64,000 nt of DNA from UBA10364 sp905182675 (GCA_963933975.1 CAWVWE010000009.1:12449-76448); one strand, 5' to 3'; counted from the stretch's first letter, positions 26,510-35,164 are shown. The notes: generated from the sequence alone by a model not told the origin. Numbers and translations are program-made.

Positions 26510-27256
26510 TTATGCGCGAAGTTTTTTGATTTCATCGTAGCGCCATTTTACAGCGCGGAACATCCAAAGGCTATATTCTAAGCCTAATGCTCCGTCAAAA
26601 ATACCGCCTTTTAGTACGTAGTGCTTGAAAAATCTATAGGAAGGTTTAATTACACTATGCCAAGCTGTTACTTTTCCTGTTTTGGAATCATAGTCCAGAG
26701 CTTGTCGTTTAGCATATTGTTGAAACTTATTATGCCAATGCTCTGAACTCTTATAAGTGTAATGGAGAATAGAGCCCTCAATTAATACGGCTTGATTGCG
26801 TACTTTCTCATGAACCATTAGTTCGTTAAACAGCACTCCGGAGGGTAACAATCGCGTTATAAGATCTCTTTGTAAGCCACTGAATTTCATTTTCTTGCCT
26901 TTGAAATAATGAACCCGTTTGAATGCTCTAGGCATTTGATCTGTTTCTGTGACGTTTCGCTTGAAGTGCTGGAGAGAATAGACTAATTCATCAGTAAGAA
27001 CCTCATCGCAATCAATAACTAAAATCCAGTTGTATTGACACTTCCGCAATCCCCAATTTCTTTGGTTCCCCCAATTATCTAGCGGCTTATGAAAGACTGT
27101 TGCTCCGTGATTTTCCGCAATCTTCACTGTGCTATCTGTTGATCCTGAGTCAATTAATATAATTTCGTCCGCTACAGCTTCGACACTCGCTAAAGATTTT
27201 GCGATGATATCGGCTTCATTGTAACTGAGGTATAGGATGGAGAGTTTAGTGGGCAT
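26510..27256 (-). CDS. Family 2 glycosyltransferase (KdtX/WaaE-like)
   Basis: 248 residues, a GT-A fold enzyme. It has the N-terminal 'LSILYLSYNEADIIAKSLASVEAVADEIILIDSGSTD' with the nucleotide-sugar binding signature, 'LDNWGNQRNWGLRKCQYNWILVIDCDEVL' with the DxD equivalent, and the C-terminal 'YVLKGGIFDGALGLEYSLWMFRAVKWRY' typical of WaaE/KdtX-type enzymes that add glucose to the LPS core. The acceptor is not known here. It overlaps dapD by one base. Confidence 0.88.
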   Translation of the reverse strand: MPTKLSILYLSYNEADIIAKSLASVEAVADEIILIDSGSTDSTVKIAENHGATVFHKPLDNWGNQRNWGLRKCQYNWILVIDCDEVLTDELVYSLQHFKRNVTETDQMPRAFKRVHYFKGKKMKFSGLQRDLITRLLPSGVLFNELMVHEKVRNQAVLIEGSILHYTYKSSEHWHNKFQQYAKRQALDYDSKTGKVTAWHSVIKPSYRFFKHYVLKGGIFDGALGLEYSLWMFRAVKWRYDEIKKLRA

Positions 27257-28071
27257 CAGACCGCTACATTATGAGTTCTTAAGGCATCATTTAACGAAGT
27301 TTTCTTATCAGTGCTTTCTTTGCGTTTACCTATGATTAGTGCGCAAGGCACTTGGAAAATACCAGCGGGAAATTGCTTCGGAATAGTCCCGGGAATGACC
27401 ACGCTTCTCGATGGAATACGTCCTTTAAATTCTATTGGTTTATCACCACTCACATCAATAATTTTGGTCGATGCAGTGAGCACAACATTTGCACCTAAAA
27501 CAGCCTCTTTTTCAATATGAACACCTTCTACCACGATACATCGAGAACCAATGAAACAGTTGTCTTCAATAACAACTGGAGCGGCTTGTAACGGTTCTAA
27601 TACTCCACCGATTCCTACACCGCCACTCAGGTGAACATTCTTTCCGATCTGTGCGCATGAACCTACTGTGGTCCAAGTGTCCACCATAGTACCCGAATCT
27701 ACGTAAGCTCCAATATTGATGTAAGATGGCATCATAACCACTCCTGGTGCTATAAAACTTCCATGCCTTGCCACGGCATGAGGAACTACACGCACTCCTT
27801 TTTCCGCATAATTGCGTTTGAGAGGGATTTTATCATGAAACTCAAACGGTCCAACTTCGATGGTTTCCATTTGCTGTATCGGGAAATAAAGAACGACGGC
27901 TTTTTTAACCCATTCGTTTACGTGCCATGCACCATCTTTGGGTTCAGCGACCCTTATTGTGCCGGCATCTAAAGCATTTACGACTTGGCGTATAGCGTTT
28001 TGAATTTCTTTTTCTTGGAGTAATTCACGGTTACTCCAAGCTTGTTCTATAGTGCGTTGTAATTCTTGCAT
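27256..28071 (-). CDS. dapD: 2,3,4,5-tetrahydropyridine-2,6-dicarboxylate N-succinyltransferase
   Basis: Succinylase step of the diaminopimelate/lysine pathway, feeding peptidoglycan. It has 271 residues. It shows an N-terminal helical domain, then the left-handed beta-helix of hexapeptide repeats ('VVPHAVARHGSFIAPGVVMMPSYINIGAYVDSGTMVDTWTTVGSCAQIGKNVHLSGGVGIGGVLEP' region) and the typical 'EDNCFIGSRCIVVEGV'. First gene of the dapD-GT-membrane protein-cca-pRiA4b run. It diverges from ruvX over a 58-base gap. Confidence 0.95.
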   Translation of the reverse strand: MQELQRTIEQAWSNRELLQEKEIQNAIRQVVNALDAGTIRVAEPKDGAWHVNEWVKKAVVLYFPIQQMETIEVGPFEFHDKIPLKRNYAEKGVRVVPHAVARHGSFIAPGVVMMPSYINIGAYVDSGTMVDTWTTVGSCAQIGKNVHLSGGVGIGGVLEPLQAAPVVIEDNCFIGSRCIVVEGVHIEKEAVLGANVVLTASTKIIDVSGDKPIEFKGRIPSRSVVIPGTIPKQFPAGIFQVPCALIIGKRKESTDKKTSLNDALRTHNVAV

Positions 28072-28117
28072 GTCTTAATTCTCTATATACAAACTTACGG
28101 CTTTCGTTAGCTTAGGC

Positions 28118-28125
28118 TACCTTTG
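28118..28125 (+). promoter_or_regulatory. Putative -7 box of ruvX
   Basis: TACCTTTG matches TAnnTTTG and lies five bases before the ruvX ATG (28130), which would give a very short or absent leader. No -33 TTTG is evident. Confidence 0.35.
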
Positions 28126-28129
28126 TGAT

Positions 28130-28540
28130 ATGGCTAAAATTGTTTCACTTGATATTGGAGGGAAAAGAACAGGAATGGCGGAAACTGATCCCATGCAAAT
28201 GATGGCATTCCCCTTAAAGACTGTTCTTACCCAGCATTTACTGGAGGAATTAGCAACCTATATTTCAGCAGAGTATCCTGAGGTTATAGTGATTGGTAAT
28301 CCAGACGGTCTAGATGGCGTGTCCACGGATAGTAGTAAGTTGGTTTCTTCGTGGGAGTCTAAAATCAAATCAAAATGGCCGTCAATTAGTGTGGTGAAAG
28401 TAGATGAGACCTATTCTTCTCAATTGGCTTCAAAGATTTTGTATGAGGGAGGTATGAGAAAGTCAAAAAGACGAGAAAAGGGCGCTGTGGATAAAGTTGC
28501 CGCTTCAATTATTTTGGAACGTTATTTAGAGCAACGATAA
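28130..28540 (+). CDS. ruvX: Holliday-junction resolvase-like / pre-16S rRNA nuclease RuvX (YqgF)
   Basis: 136 residues, RNase H-like fold. The start 'KIVSLDIGGKRTGMAETD' holds the first catalytic Asp, 'VIVIGNPDGLDG' is the conserved middle motif, and 'VDETYSSQLASKIL' and 'KGAVDKVAASIILERYL' supply the other acidic residues. Family members process the 5' end of 16S rRNA. First gene of the ruvX-def-lipoprotein-DUF5606-mazG series. Confidence 0.92.
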   Translation: MAKIVSLDIGGKRTGMAETDPMQMMAFPLKTVLTQHLLEELATYISAEYPEVIVIGNPDGLDGVSTDSSKLVSSWESKIKSKWPSISVVKVDETYSSQLASKILYEGGMRKSKRREKGAVDKVAASIILERYLEQR

Positions 28541-28541
28541 C

Positions 28542-28549
28542 TATCTTTG
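28542..28549 (+). promoter_or_regulatory. Putative -7 box of def
   Basis: TATCTTTG, identical to the box before icmF, sits 18 bases before the def ATG (28568) in the gap after ruvX. It also supports the ATG over the TTG codon at 28547. Confidence 0.45.
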
Positions 28550-28567
28550 TCTTCATATTTTACCCTC

Positions 28568-29140
28568 ATGATTCTACCTATAGTTGCATACGGCGACCCA
28601 GTATTAACAAAAGTCGCTGAAGAGATAGATCAGGATTACCCTGGTCTGAAGCCTCTGATCTCAAATATGTACGAGACCATGTACAATGCCCAAGGTGTTG
28701 GACTAGCAGCACCTCAGATCGCGAGGAGTATACGCCTTTTTATAGTGGATGCCAGTCCTTTTGCAGATGAGGAAGAAGAAGATTTCGAGTTACTAAAAGG
28801 CTTTAAGAAGACTTTTATTAACCCGATAATTATTGAGGAATCAGGCGATGAGTGGGAAATGGAAGAAGGTTGCTTAAGTATTCCGGATGTACGGGAGATG
28901 GTATATCGCCCAGAGCAAGTAGTGATTGAATACTACACGGAGGATTGGAAACTCGTCGAAGAAACATACACGGGATTAGCCGCTCGCGTTATTCAGCATG
29001 AATATGATCATATAGAGGGGGTGCTTTTCACAGAGTACGTCAAGCCTCTTCGCAAACGACTCATCAAGGGGAGGTTGGGGTCTATAGAACGCGGCGATAT
29101 TACAGTTGAATACCCAATGAAATTCCCGAAACGTCGATGA
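28568..29140 (+). CDS. def: Peptide deformylase
   Basis: Removes the N-terminal formyl group from new proteins. It has 190 residues from the ATG at 28568. All three family motifs are present: 'GVGLAAPQI', 'EEGCLSIPDV' (metal-binding Cys) and 'QHEYDHIEGVLF' (HExxH). A TTG seven codons upstream would also be in frame, but it lies inside the likely promoter box. The stop overlaps the start of the following lipoprotein gene (ATGA). Confidence 0.96.
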   Translation: MILPIVAYGDPVLTKVAEEIDQDYPGLKPLISNMYETMYNAQGVGLAAPQIARSIRLFIVDASPFADEEEEDFELLKGFKKTFINPIIIEESGDEWEMEEGCLSIPDVREMVYRPEQVVIEYYTEDWKLVEETYTGLAARVIQHEYDHIEGVLFTEYVKPLRKRLIKGRLGSIERGDITVEYPMKFPKRR

Positions 29141-29667
29141 GGTGGATCTTTTTATGGAGTCTTTTCATAGTGTCATGTGCAAATGGCGAAACTAAAGAAG
29201 TTGATGTTGTTTCGATAGAAATCACGGATAAGTTGGGTCAAGATTCCACGCTATATTTTTTAGATAAGATAGACAACGGTAAGGCGACGCTGGAAGAACT
29301 AGATCGAGCCAGGCCTTACTTTATTCAAAGTGATAGCCTGATAAAAACCGAAGCTAAATATTTGATGCAGGCTGGTTTGGTTCTTATGTCAGGGGACAAC
29401 GGACCACTGTATGGCTTGAACTACTTGATTTTTTTAACTAAAAAATTTCCGATGCATAAGTTTGCCCCTGAGGCGTTGATGCAATTGGCCTTATACTTTG
29501 ACACAACGCTAGGAGACAAGCAGCGATCAACGGCTTTTTTACAGTCGTTGATGGATCGATATCCAAAGCATGAATTGGTGCCTAGTGCAAAATCTTTACT
29601 AGAATTAAACCAATCTAGTGAGCAACAAGAATTAGAAACTGTAAAAACTTGGTTAAATAATCAATAA
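29137..29667 (+). CDS. TPR-like lipoprotein, 176 aa
   Basis: The N-terminus 'MRWIFLWSLFIVSC' gives a signal peptide and lipobox with Cys at about residue 14. The rest is helical and resembles tetratricopeptide/BamD-like repeats ('APEALMQLALYFDTTLGDKQRSTAFLQSLMDRYPKHELVPSAKSLLEL'). It has no recognised enzymatic motif. It is translationally coupled to def (4-base overlap) and to the DUF5606 gene (one-base overlap). It may help an envelope complex, but this is inference from shape alone. Confidence 0.7.
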   Translation: MRWIFLWSLFIVSCANGETKEVDVVSIEITDKLGQDSTLYFLDKIDNGKATLEELDRARPYFIQSDSLIKTEAKYLMQAGLVLMSGDNGPLYGLNYLIFLTKKFPMHKFAPEALMQLALYFDTTLGDKQRSTAFLQSLMDRYPKHELVPSAKSLLELNQSSEQQELETVKTWLNNQ

Positions 29668-30110
29668 TGGAATTAAGAACTGTATTATCTATCACAGGGA
29701 AGCCTGGACTATTCAAATTAATTGCACACCGTAAGAACGGAGTGGTTGTAGAAAGCTTGTTGGATGGAGCTCGCGTTTCTATTCCTGCCAATGCTAATGT
29801 GAGCTCTTTGGGAGACATCGCCATATACACCTATGAGGAAGAGGTTCCTTTAAAGGATGTGTTTAAGGCAATTTCCGCTGTTACAGAGGGCAAGGAGGCC
29901 TTATCACACAAGAGCTCTAAATCTGATTTAGAAGACTTTTTCGGTGAGGTGTTGCCTAAATTTGATCAAGAACGTGTGTATGCAAGTGATATTAAAAAGG
30001 TAATTCAGTGGTTCAATATCATTGTTAAAAACAATCTTTTATCCATCCTAGATGCCGAGGACACCCCAGAAGATGATTCAATAGCTCCTCAAGAAGCCGT
30101 TGCTAAATAA
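29667..30110 (+). CDS. DUF5606 domain protein
   Basis: 147 residues. The N-terminal 'LRTVLSITGKPGLFKLIAHRKNGVVVESLLDGARVSIPANANVSSLGDIAIYT' matches the DUF5606 family that is restricted mostly to Bacteroidetes. The second half is helical ('VYASDIKKVIQWFNIIVKNNLL') and the tail is acidic. The function is unknown. Its fixed place between def and mazG suggests a housekeeping role. Confidence 0.8.
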   Translation: MELRTVLSITGKPGLFKLIAHRKNGVVVESLLDGARVSIPANANVSSLGDIAIYTYEEEVPLKDVFKAISAVTEGKEALSHKSSKSDLEDFFGEVLPKFDQERVYASDIKKVIQWFNIIVKNNLLSILDAEDTPEDDSIAPQEAVAK

Positions 30111-30117
30111 GGCCATT

Positions 30118-30894
30118 ATGAATTCACGTCAAGATAAACTCGAGGCTTTTGGTAGATTATTGGACATCATGGATAAGCTGCGCGCAGAATGTCCTTGGGA
30201 CCAAAAACAAACCTTTGAGAGTTTGCGACATTTGACGGTAGAGGAAACTTACGAGCTAGCGGACGCTATTGAAGAGGGCGACCTGGAAGAGGTAAAAAAG
30301 GAGTTGGGAGACCTGATGCTACATCTGGTCTTTTATAGTAAAATGGGTAGCGAGAGCGGCGCGTTTGACGTAGCGGATGTATTGCATAGCGTTAGTGAGA
30401 AGCTCATTCATAGACATCCACATATTTATGGCGACGTAGAGGCTTCCACTGAACAGGAGGTTAAGGCGAATTGGGAAGCGATAAAACTGAAAGAAAAGGG
30501 TACATCGAGCGTGCTACAAGGCGTGCCAAAAGGCTTACCATCACTCGTGAAAGCCATCAGAATTGGAGATAAGGCACGAGGCGCTGGCTTTGATTGGGAA
30601 GACCCAGCAGATGTCTGGTTGAAAATTAAAGAGGAAATTTCTGAATTTGAAGAGGCTCAAAAATCTGGTAATCAGCATGATACTGAAGGTGAGTTAGGTG
30701 ATTTACTGTTTTCAATAGTCAATTTTGCTCGTTTGAACGATTTAGATCCAGAATTGGCTCTAGAACGGACCAATAAGAAGTTTATTTTTAGATTTAAATA
30801 TTTAGAAAAAAAAGCTTTAGAATCTGGTAAGTTATTGACAGACATGACGTTAGAAGAGATGGATGTATATTGGAATGAGGCAAAAACGCTTTAA
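30118..30894 (+). CDS. mazG: Nucleoside triphosphate pyrophosphohydrolase
   Basis: House-cleaning NTP pyrophosphatase with two MazG domains in tandem, 258 residues. First domain: 'CPWDQKQTFESLRHLTVEETYELADAI' and 'EELGDLMLHLVFYSKMG'-type Glu/Asp cluster. Second domain: 'IKEEISEFEEA' and 'GELGDLLFSIVNFARL'. The ATG at 30118 is preferred over an in-frame upstream TTG that overlaps the DUF5606 gene. It ends a run of five co-directional genes; a 93-base gap follows. Confidence 0.94.
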   Translation: MNSRQDKLEAFGRLLDIMDKLRAECPWDQKQTFESLRHLTVEETYELADAIEEGDLEEVKKELGDLMLHLVFYSKMGSESGAFDVADVLHSVSEKLIHRHPHIYGDVEASTEQEVKANWEAIKLKEKGTSSVLQGVPKGLPSLVKAIRIGDKARGAGFDWEDPADVWLKIKEEISEFEEAQKSGNQHDTEGELGDLLFSIVNFARLNDLDPELALERTNKKFIFRFKYLEKKALESGKLLTDMTLEEMDVYWNEAKTL

Positions 30895-30987
30895 TTCTAT
30901 AATTTCAAGATTTAAATTCTCATTAAACGTTATTAAAACTAAGGCGTTAAGTTTTGTAAACACATTGAAAATGTGTACTTTACATAC

Positions 30988-31485
30988 ATGAAAACTCTAT
31001 ATTTAGTACGTCATTCAAAAAGTTCTTGGTCTATTGATGGAATTTCGGATAGGGATCGTCCTTTAAAAGGAAGAGGTATCCGGGATGCGCACATAGTGAG
31101 CGAGGTTGTTAGCCGTAGTCTTGAAAGTAACCCTTCGGTGAAGTTGTATTCCTCCCCTGCAAATAGGGCAGTACATACAGCTCTGATTTTCGCCGAAAAG
31201 TTTAATATTAACGCTTCTCAGTTAGCTATTAAAGAATCCCTTTATGATTGTAACATTCATGAATTACTGTCGTGCGTGAAGAGCGGTTCTGATACTGCAG
31301 ATATAGCATTTTACTTTGCTCATAACCCGACCATCACTGAGTTTGTGAATACAATGACCAACGCTCAAATCAGTAATATACCTACAACTGGATTGGTATG
31401 CATTCGTTTTGATGTTGATCATTGGGTGCAAATCCAACCGGATGGCGAACTTATCCAATTTGAATATCCTCAAAGACTTAAATAA
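30988..31485 (+). CDS. SixA-like histidine phosphatase
   Basis: 165 residues of the histidine phosphatase superfamily (phosphoglycerate-mutase-like fold). The start 'MKTLYLVRHSKSSWS' holds the RH catalytic motif, 'DRDRPLKGRGIRDAHIVSEVV' follows, and 'FYFAHNPTITEFVN' gives the second His. SixA enzymes remove phosphate from histidine of phosphorelay proteins. Only four bases separate it from ppk1, so a link to phosphate metabolism or signalling is likely. A TTG-N19-TACTTTAC arrangement just upstream (30954-30983) loosely resembles a Bacteroidetes promoter. Confidence 0.85.
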   Translation: MKTLYLVRHSKSSWSIDGISDRDRPLKGRGIRDAHIVSEVVSRSLESNPSVKLYSSPANRAVHTALIFAEKFNINASQLAIKESLYDCNIHELLSCVKSGSDTADIAFYFAHNPTITEFVNTMTNAQISNIPTTGLVCIRFDVDHWVQIQPDGELIQFEYPQRLK

Positions 31486-31489
31486 ATCC

Positions 31490-33544
31490 ATGCAATACAA
31501 ACCTCAATTTTATAATAGAGATATCAGCTGGTTGCAGTTCAACGAAAGAGTGCTCCAAGAAGCGGAAGACCAAAACGTTCCGTTGATTGAGAGGATGCGA
31601 TTTTTAGGTATTCATTCTAACAATATGGATGAGTTTTTCCGTGTACGGTACTCTTTTATAAGAAGATTGAAATTGTCTGGTGATGAGGATTTGGACAATT
31701 ACTTTGAGGGATATAATGCGGGCGAACTATTGAGTAAACTCAGTGAAATCGTTACCAATCAGCAACGTAGATCGCAACAGATTTACAACCGTTTAGAAAA
31801 GGAGTTGCGGGTCCATGGGATTGAAATAATTAATGAGACCGAACTTACGGCTAAGCAATCTGAATTTGTCAAGCACTTTTATAAGGATGTTGTGGCCCCT
31901 GCATTGACGAACCTCATGGTAAGTCAAACGAGAAACTTTCCAGAACTAAAAGATAGGAGCATATATCTAGCCCTCCGACTTATAAAGGGAGAGGATCAGC
32001 AGTTTTCGATTATAGAAATTCCTTATGGTGTTGGAGGAAGGTTTGTGGTGTTACCGAAATACGGCAAACAATATGTCATGTATCTAGATGATGTCTTGCG
32101 CCATAATTTGGGTAGTATTTTTCATGCCATTCATTACGATGTTATGGAGGCTCATACAGTGAAAATCACCCGAGATGCCGAATTGTCTTTGGATGATGAC
32201 GTTAGTAAGTCTTTTATGGAGCAGGTGCAAAAAGGATTGATGAATAGAAAGGAAGGCGATTTAGTAAGATTTGTGTATGATAAAGCAATCTCTGAGCAAA
32301 CACTACAAGCCTTTGTCAATGGTCTGGAAGTTTCTGCATTAGATACGCTGATCCCAGGAGGTCGATATCATAATAAAAAGGACTTGATGCAGTTCCCAAA
32401 CATGGGCGTAGATGGATTAGAATATAAGAGACTCCCTCAAATATCTCACCCGGATTTGGATATAGATCGAAGCATTATCAATGTCCTTAAAAGGAAAGAT
32501 GTTTTACTTTTCACTCCATATCATGAATTTAGTCATGTTATTCGACTACTAAGAGAGGCAGCTATCGATCCTAATGTGAAAGAGGTTAAAGTAACCTTGT
32601 ACCGTTTAGCTGACGAAAGCAGGATTATTTCGGCGTTAGTAAATGCTGCGAAAAATGGAAAATCTGTCACCGTTTTTATCGAGCTTCAGGCAAGCTTCGA
32701 TGAAGCTAACAATATAAAATGGACGAATAAACTTAGGAGGGAAGGTATCAAGGTAGTCAGTGGTGTTCCTGGTTTAAAGGTGCACTCCAAATTGACGTTA
32801 ATTCGCAGGGATGAGGGAGGTGATAGGCTCGCCGATTACTGTGTAATAGGAACGGGGAACTACCACGAAGGAACGGCTAAACTATATACGGATTATCATT
32901 TACTGACAAGTGATAAACGCATCGCAAAGGAAGCGCGCAAGGTGTTCCAGTTTATAGAGTCTCCTTACAAGCAATATAAATTTAAGCACCTACTCGTTAG
33001 TCCTAACGGGACTCGGGATGGACTCTATACACTTATAGATCGTGAAATAGCCAATGCTCGGGTGGGTAAAACTGCAAAATTCTGGTTGAAAATCAACAGC
33101 CTTAGTGATCATGGTATGATACAAAAGTTATACGAAGCGAGCGATGCTGGAGTAGATGTGCGCATGGTTGTACGTGGGATAAATTGCATAGACTTTGCCG
33201 ATCCTAGAGCTAAAAACATCCATGCTGTCAGCATTATAGATCGTTTTCTTGAGCATACTCGTGCCTTTTGCTTCCATAATGACGGAGCATCTGAGTATTT
33301 TATTTCTTCAGCAGATTGGATGGGGAGAAATTTAAACCGTCGTGTAGAGGTAACGGTACCTATTTACGACGCATCAATTCAGCGTCAATTGAGGGACCAT
33401 TTTGATATCCTATGGAAGGATAATACCAAGTCTAGGGAATTCAATCCTGACCAAACGAATGAATACCGTAAGATTAATGGGCCTAAAATTAGAGCTCAAC
33501 TGGAAATGCATGAGTACGTTAAGAAACAATTGATGAAGGGATAA
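31490..33544 (+). CDS. ppk1: Polyphosphate kinase 1
   Basis: Reversibly makes polyphosphate from ATP at the membrane. It has 684 residues from the ATG at 31490, four bases after the sixA-like stop. It begins 'YNRDISWLQFNERVLQEA' (N domain) and 'NNMDEFFRVRYS', then the head domain, then the two PLD-like C domains with the autophosphorylated His in 'VHSKLTLIRR' and the second conserved His in 'LEHTRAFCF'. 'YCVIGTGNYHEGTAKLYTD' is the usual ATP-site segment. A longer frame (from 31409) runs through sixA and is rejected. Confidence 0.96.
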   Translation: MQYKPQFYNRDISWLQFNERVLQEAEDQNVPLIERMRFLGIHSNNMDEFFRVRYSFIRRLKLSGDEDLDNYFEGYNAGELLSKLSEIVTNQQRRSQQIYNRLEKELRVHGIEIINETELTAKQSEFVKHFYKDVVAPALTNLMVSQTRNFPELKDRSIYLALRLIKGEDQQFSIIEIPYGVGGRFVVLPKYGKQYVMYLDDVLRHNLGSIFHAIHYDVMEAHTVKITRDAELSLDDDVSKSFMEQVQKGLMNRKEGDLVRFVYDKAISEQTLQAFVNGLEVSALDTLIPGGRYHNKKDLMQFPNMGVDGLEYKRLPQISHPDLDIDRSIINVLKRKDVLLFTPYHEFSHVIRLLREAAIDPNVKEVKVTLYRLADESRIISALVNAAKNGKSVTVFIELQASFDEANNIKWTNKLRREGIKVVSGVPGLKVHSKLTLIRRDEGGDRLADYCVIGTGNYHEGTAKLYTDYHLLTSDKRIAKEARKVFQFIESPYKQYKFKHLLVSPNGTRDGLYTLIDREIANARVGKTAKFWLKINSLSDHGMIQKLYEASDAGVDVRMVVRGINCIDFADPRAKNIHAVSIIDRFLEHTRAFCFHNDGASEYFISSADWMGRNLNRRVEVTVPIYDASIQRQLRDHFDILWKDNTKSREFNPDQTNEYRKINGPKIRAQLEMHEYVKKQLMKG

Positions 33545-33545
33545 G

Positions 33546-34490
33546 ATGATTGTAACAAAGCTAGGTGCCATAGATATAGGTTCTAATTCTATAAAGTGTT
33601 TACTCGTCAACGTTGTCTTTAAGGACGGATACACGCATTATAAGAAAGTGAGTATAGTACGTTTACCCATTCGATTAGGAGAAGATGTGTTTACCTATGG
33701 CAAGGTTCAAAAAGAGTCTAAAAAGCGTTTTATAGAGGGTATGCGAGCTTTTGCTCATATATTAAACGTACATGGCGTGGAGTCTGCACGTGCAGTGGCC
33801 ACCTCTGCAATGAGAGAGGCAAAAAACGGTGATAGTATCGTCCGTAGAGTGCTGCGAAAAACGGGGATAGAGATTGAAATAATTGACGGTGAGGAAGAGG
33901 CGCGTTTGGTGTTTTCCAGTAAGATTTATGACGTTATAAAGGCCAGTGAAAATAACTTTGTCTACATAGATGTAGGGGGAGGTTCTACCGAGATATCTAT
34001 TATTGAGAATAAAAAAGTCCTGATCAGTCGCAGTTTCAACGTAGGAGGAGTTCGTTTGATGAATGATTTGGTTGATCAAAAAGAGTGGGAAGACATGGAG
34101 ACTTGGGTTAAACTCCACGCGGCAAGAATAAAAAATAAAGTAGCTATCGGTGCGGGGGGTAATATCAATAAGCTCCATAAGCTTAGTAGAAAGCCAGTGG
34201 AAGAGCCTTTGACCACTACTTATTTGGAAAATCAATTGGAAATAATTTCTAAGTTATCCCTTGACGAACGCATAACTGAATTGGGTTTAAATTTCGACAG
34301 GGCAGATGTTATCATCCATGCATTGCCCATCTATCTAAAAGCCATGAAATGGGCTGGGACGGGCAAGATGTATGTACCGAAAATAGGTGTGTCAGATGGT
34401 CTAATAAGAGATATGTACCACAAAGAATTTAAGACCGTGGCTGAAGGTAGCTTCATCAATGATGTGATAGACAACAACAATCACAAATAG
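33546..34490 (+). CDS. ppx: Exopolyphosphatase / guanosine pentaphosphatase family
   Basis: 314 residues, an actin-like ATPase-fold hydrolase that degrades polyphosphate (or pppGpp). Motifs: 'LGAIDIGSNSIKCLLVNV' (phosphate 1), 'VATSAMREAKNG', 'DGEEEARLVF', 'YIDVGGGSTEIS' (phosphate 2) and 'IGAGGNINKLHKL'. This is the short form without the C-terminal HD domain. It starts one base after ppk1, the classical ppk-ppx pair. Confidence 0.9.
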   Translation: MIVTKLGAIDIGSNSIKCLLVNVVFKDGYTHYKKVSIVRLPIRLGEDVFTYGKVQKESKKRFIEGMRAFAHILNVHGVESARAVATSAMREAKNGDSIVRRVLRKTGIEIEIIDGEEEARLVFSSKIYDVIKASENNFVYIDVGGGSTEISIIENKKVLISRSFNVGGVRLMNDLVDQKEWEDMETWVKLHAARIKNKVAIGAGGNINKLHKLSRKPVEEPLTTTYLENQLEIISKLSLDERITELGLNFDRADVIIHALPIYLKAMKWAGTGKMYVPKIGVSDGLIRDMYHKEFKTVAEGSFINDVIDNNNHK

Positions 34491-34513
34491 AATGAATAAT
34501 TGGTCACTCTTCT

Positions 34514-34521
34514 TATTTTTG
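34514..34521 (+). promoter_or_regulatory. Putative -7 box of the thioredoxin gene
   Basis: TATTTTTG matches TAnnTTTG, 25 bases before the ATG at 34547, in the gap after ppx. No clear -33 element. Confidence 0.4.
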
Positions 34522-34546
34522 AAACCAGATATAAAATAACCTAACA

Positions 34547-34864
34547 ATGGCTGTAACAATTGCTACCGATCAAGATTTTGATCAACTTCTAAAGAATAAT
34601 AACCGTGTCGTTGTGAAGTACTTCGCGGATTGGTGTGGCGCATGTAAGATGTTTTCCCCCAAGTATAAGAGAGTTTCTAATGAGGATGAAATGGTCAATG
34701 TACTTTTTCTAGAGGTTAATGCTGAGCACAATGAATTGGCGCGAAAAGCAGGTGGAGTGGACAACCTTCCATTTTTAGCATCATTTAAAAATGGCGTATT
34801 GGTTGAAGGTTCAGCGGCAAGTAAGGAAGAGTACCTAAGAAAAATTATCGATCTCACCGTCTAA
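34547..34864 (+). CDS. Thioredoxin family protein
   Basis: 105 residues, a single cytoplasmic thioredoxin domain with active site 'FADWCGACKMFSPKY' (WCGAC in place of the classical WCGPC) and the cis-Pro loop 'NLPFLASFKNG'. The Gly-Ala dipeptide between the cysteines would alter the redox potential. It lies on the plus strand, facing the peroxiredoxin gene across a structured 300-base gap, and could be its reductant; that is inference. Confidence 0.9.
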   Translation: MAVTIATDQDFDQLLKNNNRVVVKYFADWCGACKMFSPKYKRVSNEDEMVNVLFLEVNAEHNELARKAGGVDNLPFLASFKNGVLVEGSAASKEEYLRKIIDLTV

Positions 34865-34891
34865 TAGTAAACGTTGATTTATCGTTTAGAG

Positions 34892-34930
34892 AAAATCCCT
34901 TCAGCGAATCAGTTGAGGGGATTTTTTTTA
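34892..34930 (+). terminator. Terminator of the thioredoxin gene
   Basis: A 10-bp stem (AATCCCTTCA at 34894-34903 with TGAGGGGATT at 34914-34923, one G-U pair) is followed by eight T. It lies 30 bases after the stop. Confidence 0.8.
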
Positions 34931-35104
34931 CATCATCAACTCCCTGAAAAAACGAAAGGGACCCGCCAAGATCCCTTTCTACCTAAACCGCCATGAAAAC
35001 CTGTTTGCACAGGATATTTCATATGTTTATAACCTCAATTTCTCAAAGAGGTTCATGCTTCATGTTAAAAAAATAAATTTCTCAACACTGAATGTAAATG
35101 GGCC
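34931..35104. other. Structured intergenic stretch between two terminators, possible small RNA or leader
   Basis: The whole gap from 34865 to 35164 has no recognised gene. After the thioredoxin terminator there is a hairpin at 34954-34979 (GAAAGGGA with TCCCTTTC), a CCTGT/ACAGG hairpin at 35000-35013 and an AACCTC/GAGGTT hairpin at 35031-35053. A 27-codon frame (34993-35076, starting MKTCLHRIFHMF) overlaps the last two. No tRNA-like arms are seen. Three hairpins in 100 bases between two terminators could be a small RNA, but nothing proves it. Confidence 0.35.
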
Positions 35105-35143
35105 AAAAAAAAGCTGCGCGGTCCCATAGGACCGCGCAGCTTT
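35105..35143 (-). terminator. Terminator of the peroxiredoxin gene
   Basis: A perfect 15-bp stem (35110-35124 with 35129-35143, loop CATA, GC-rich core GCTGCGCGGTCC). On the minus strand it is followed by a T run (plus-strand A at 35105-35112), 22 bases after the peroxiredoxin stop. Confidence 0.85.
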
Positions 35144-35164
35144 AATATCTGATGTGAAAAAATG

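Noticed and set aside
31409..31489. Longer ppk1 start inside the sixA-like gene
   Set aside because: The extension is read from within another gene; the ATG at 31490 gives the normal Ppk1 N-terminus.
34931..35104. Possible tRNA in the trx-prx gap
   Set aside because: No acceptor stem, anticodon arm or GGTTCRA T-loop could be arranged from the visible hairpins.
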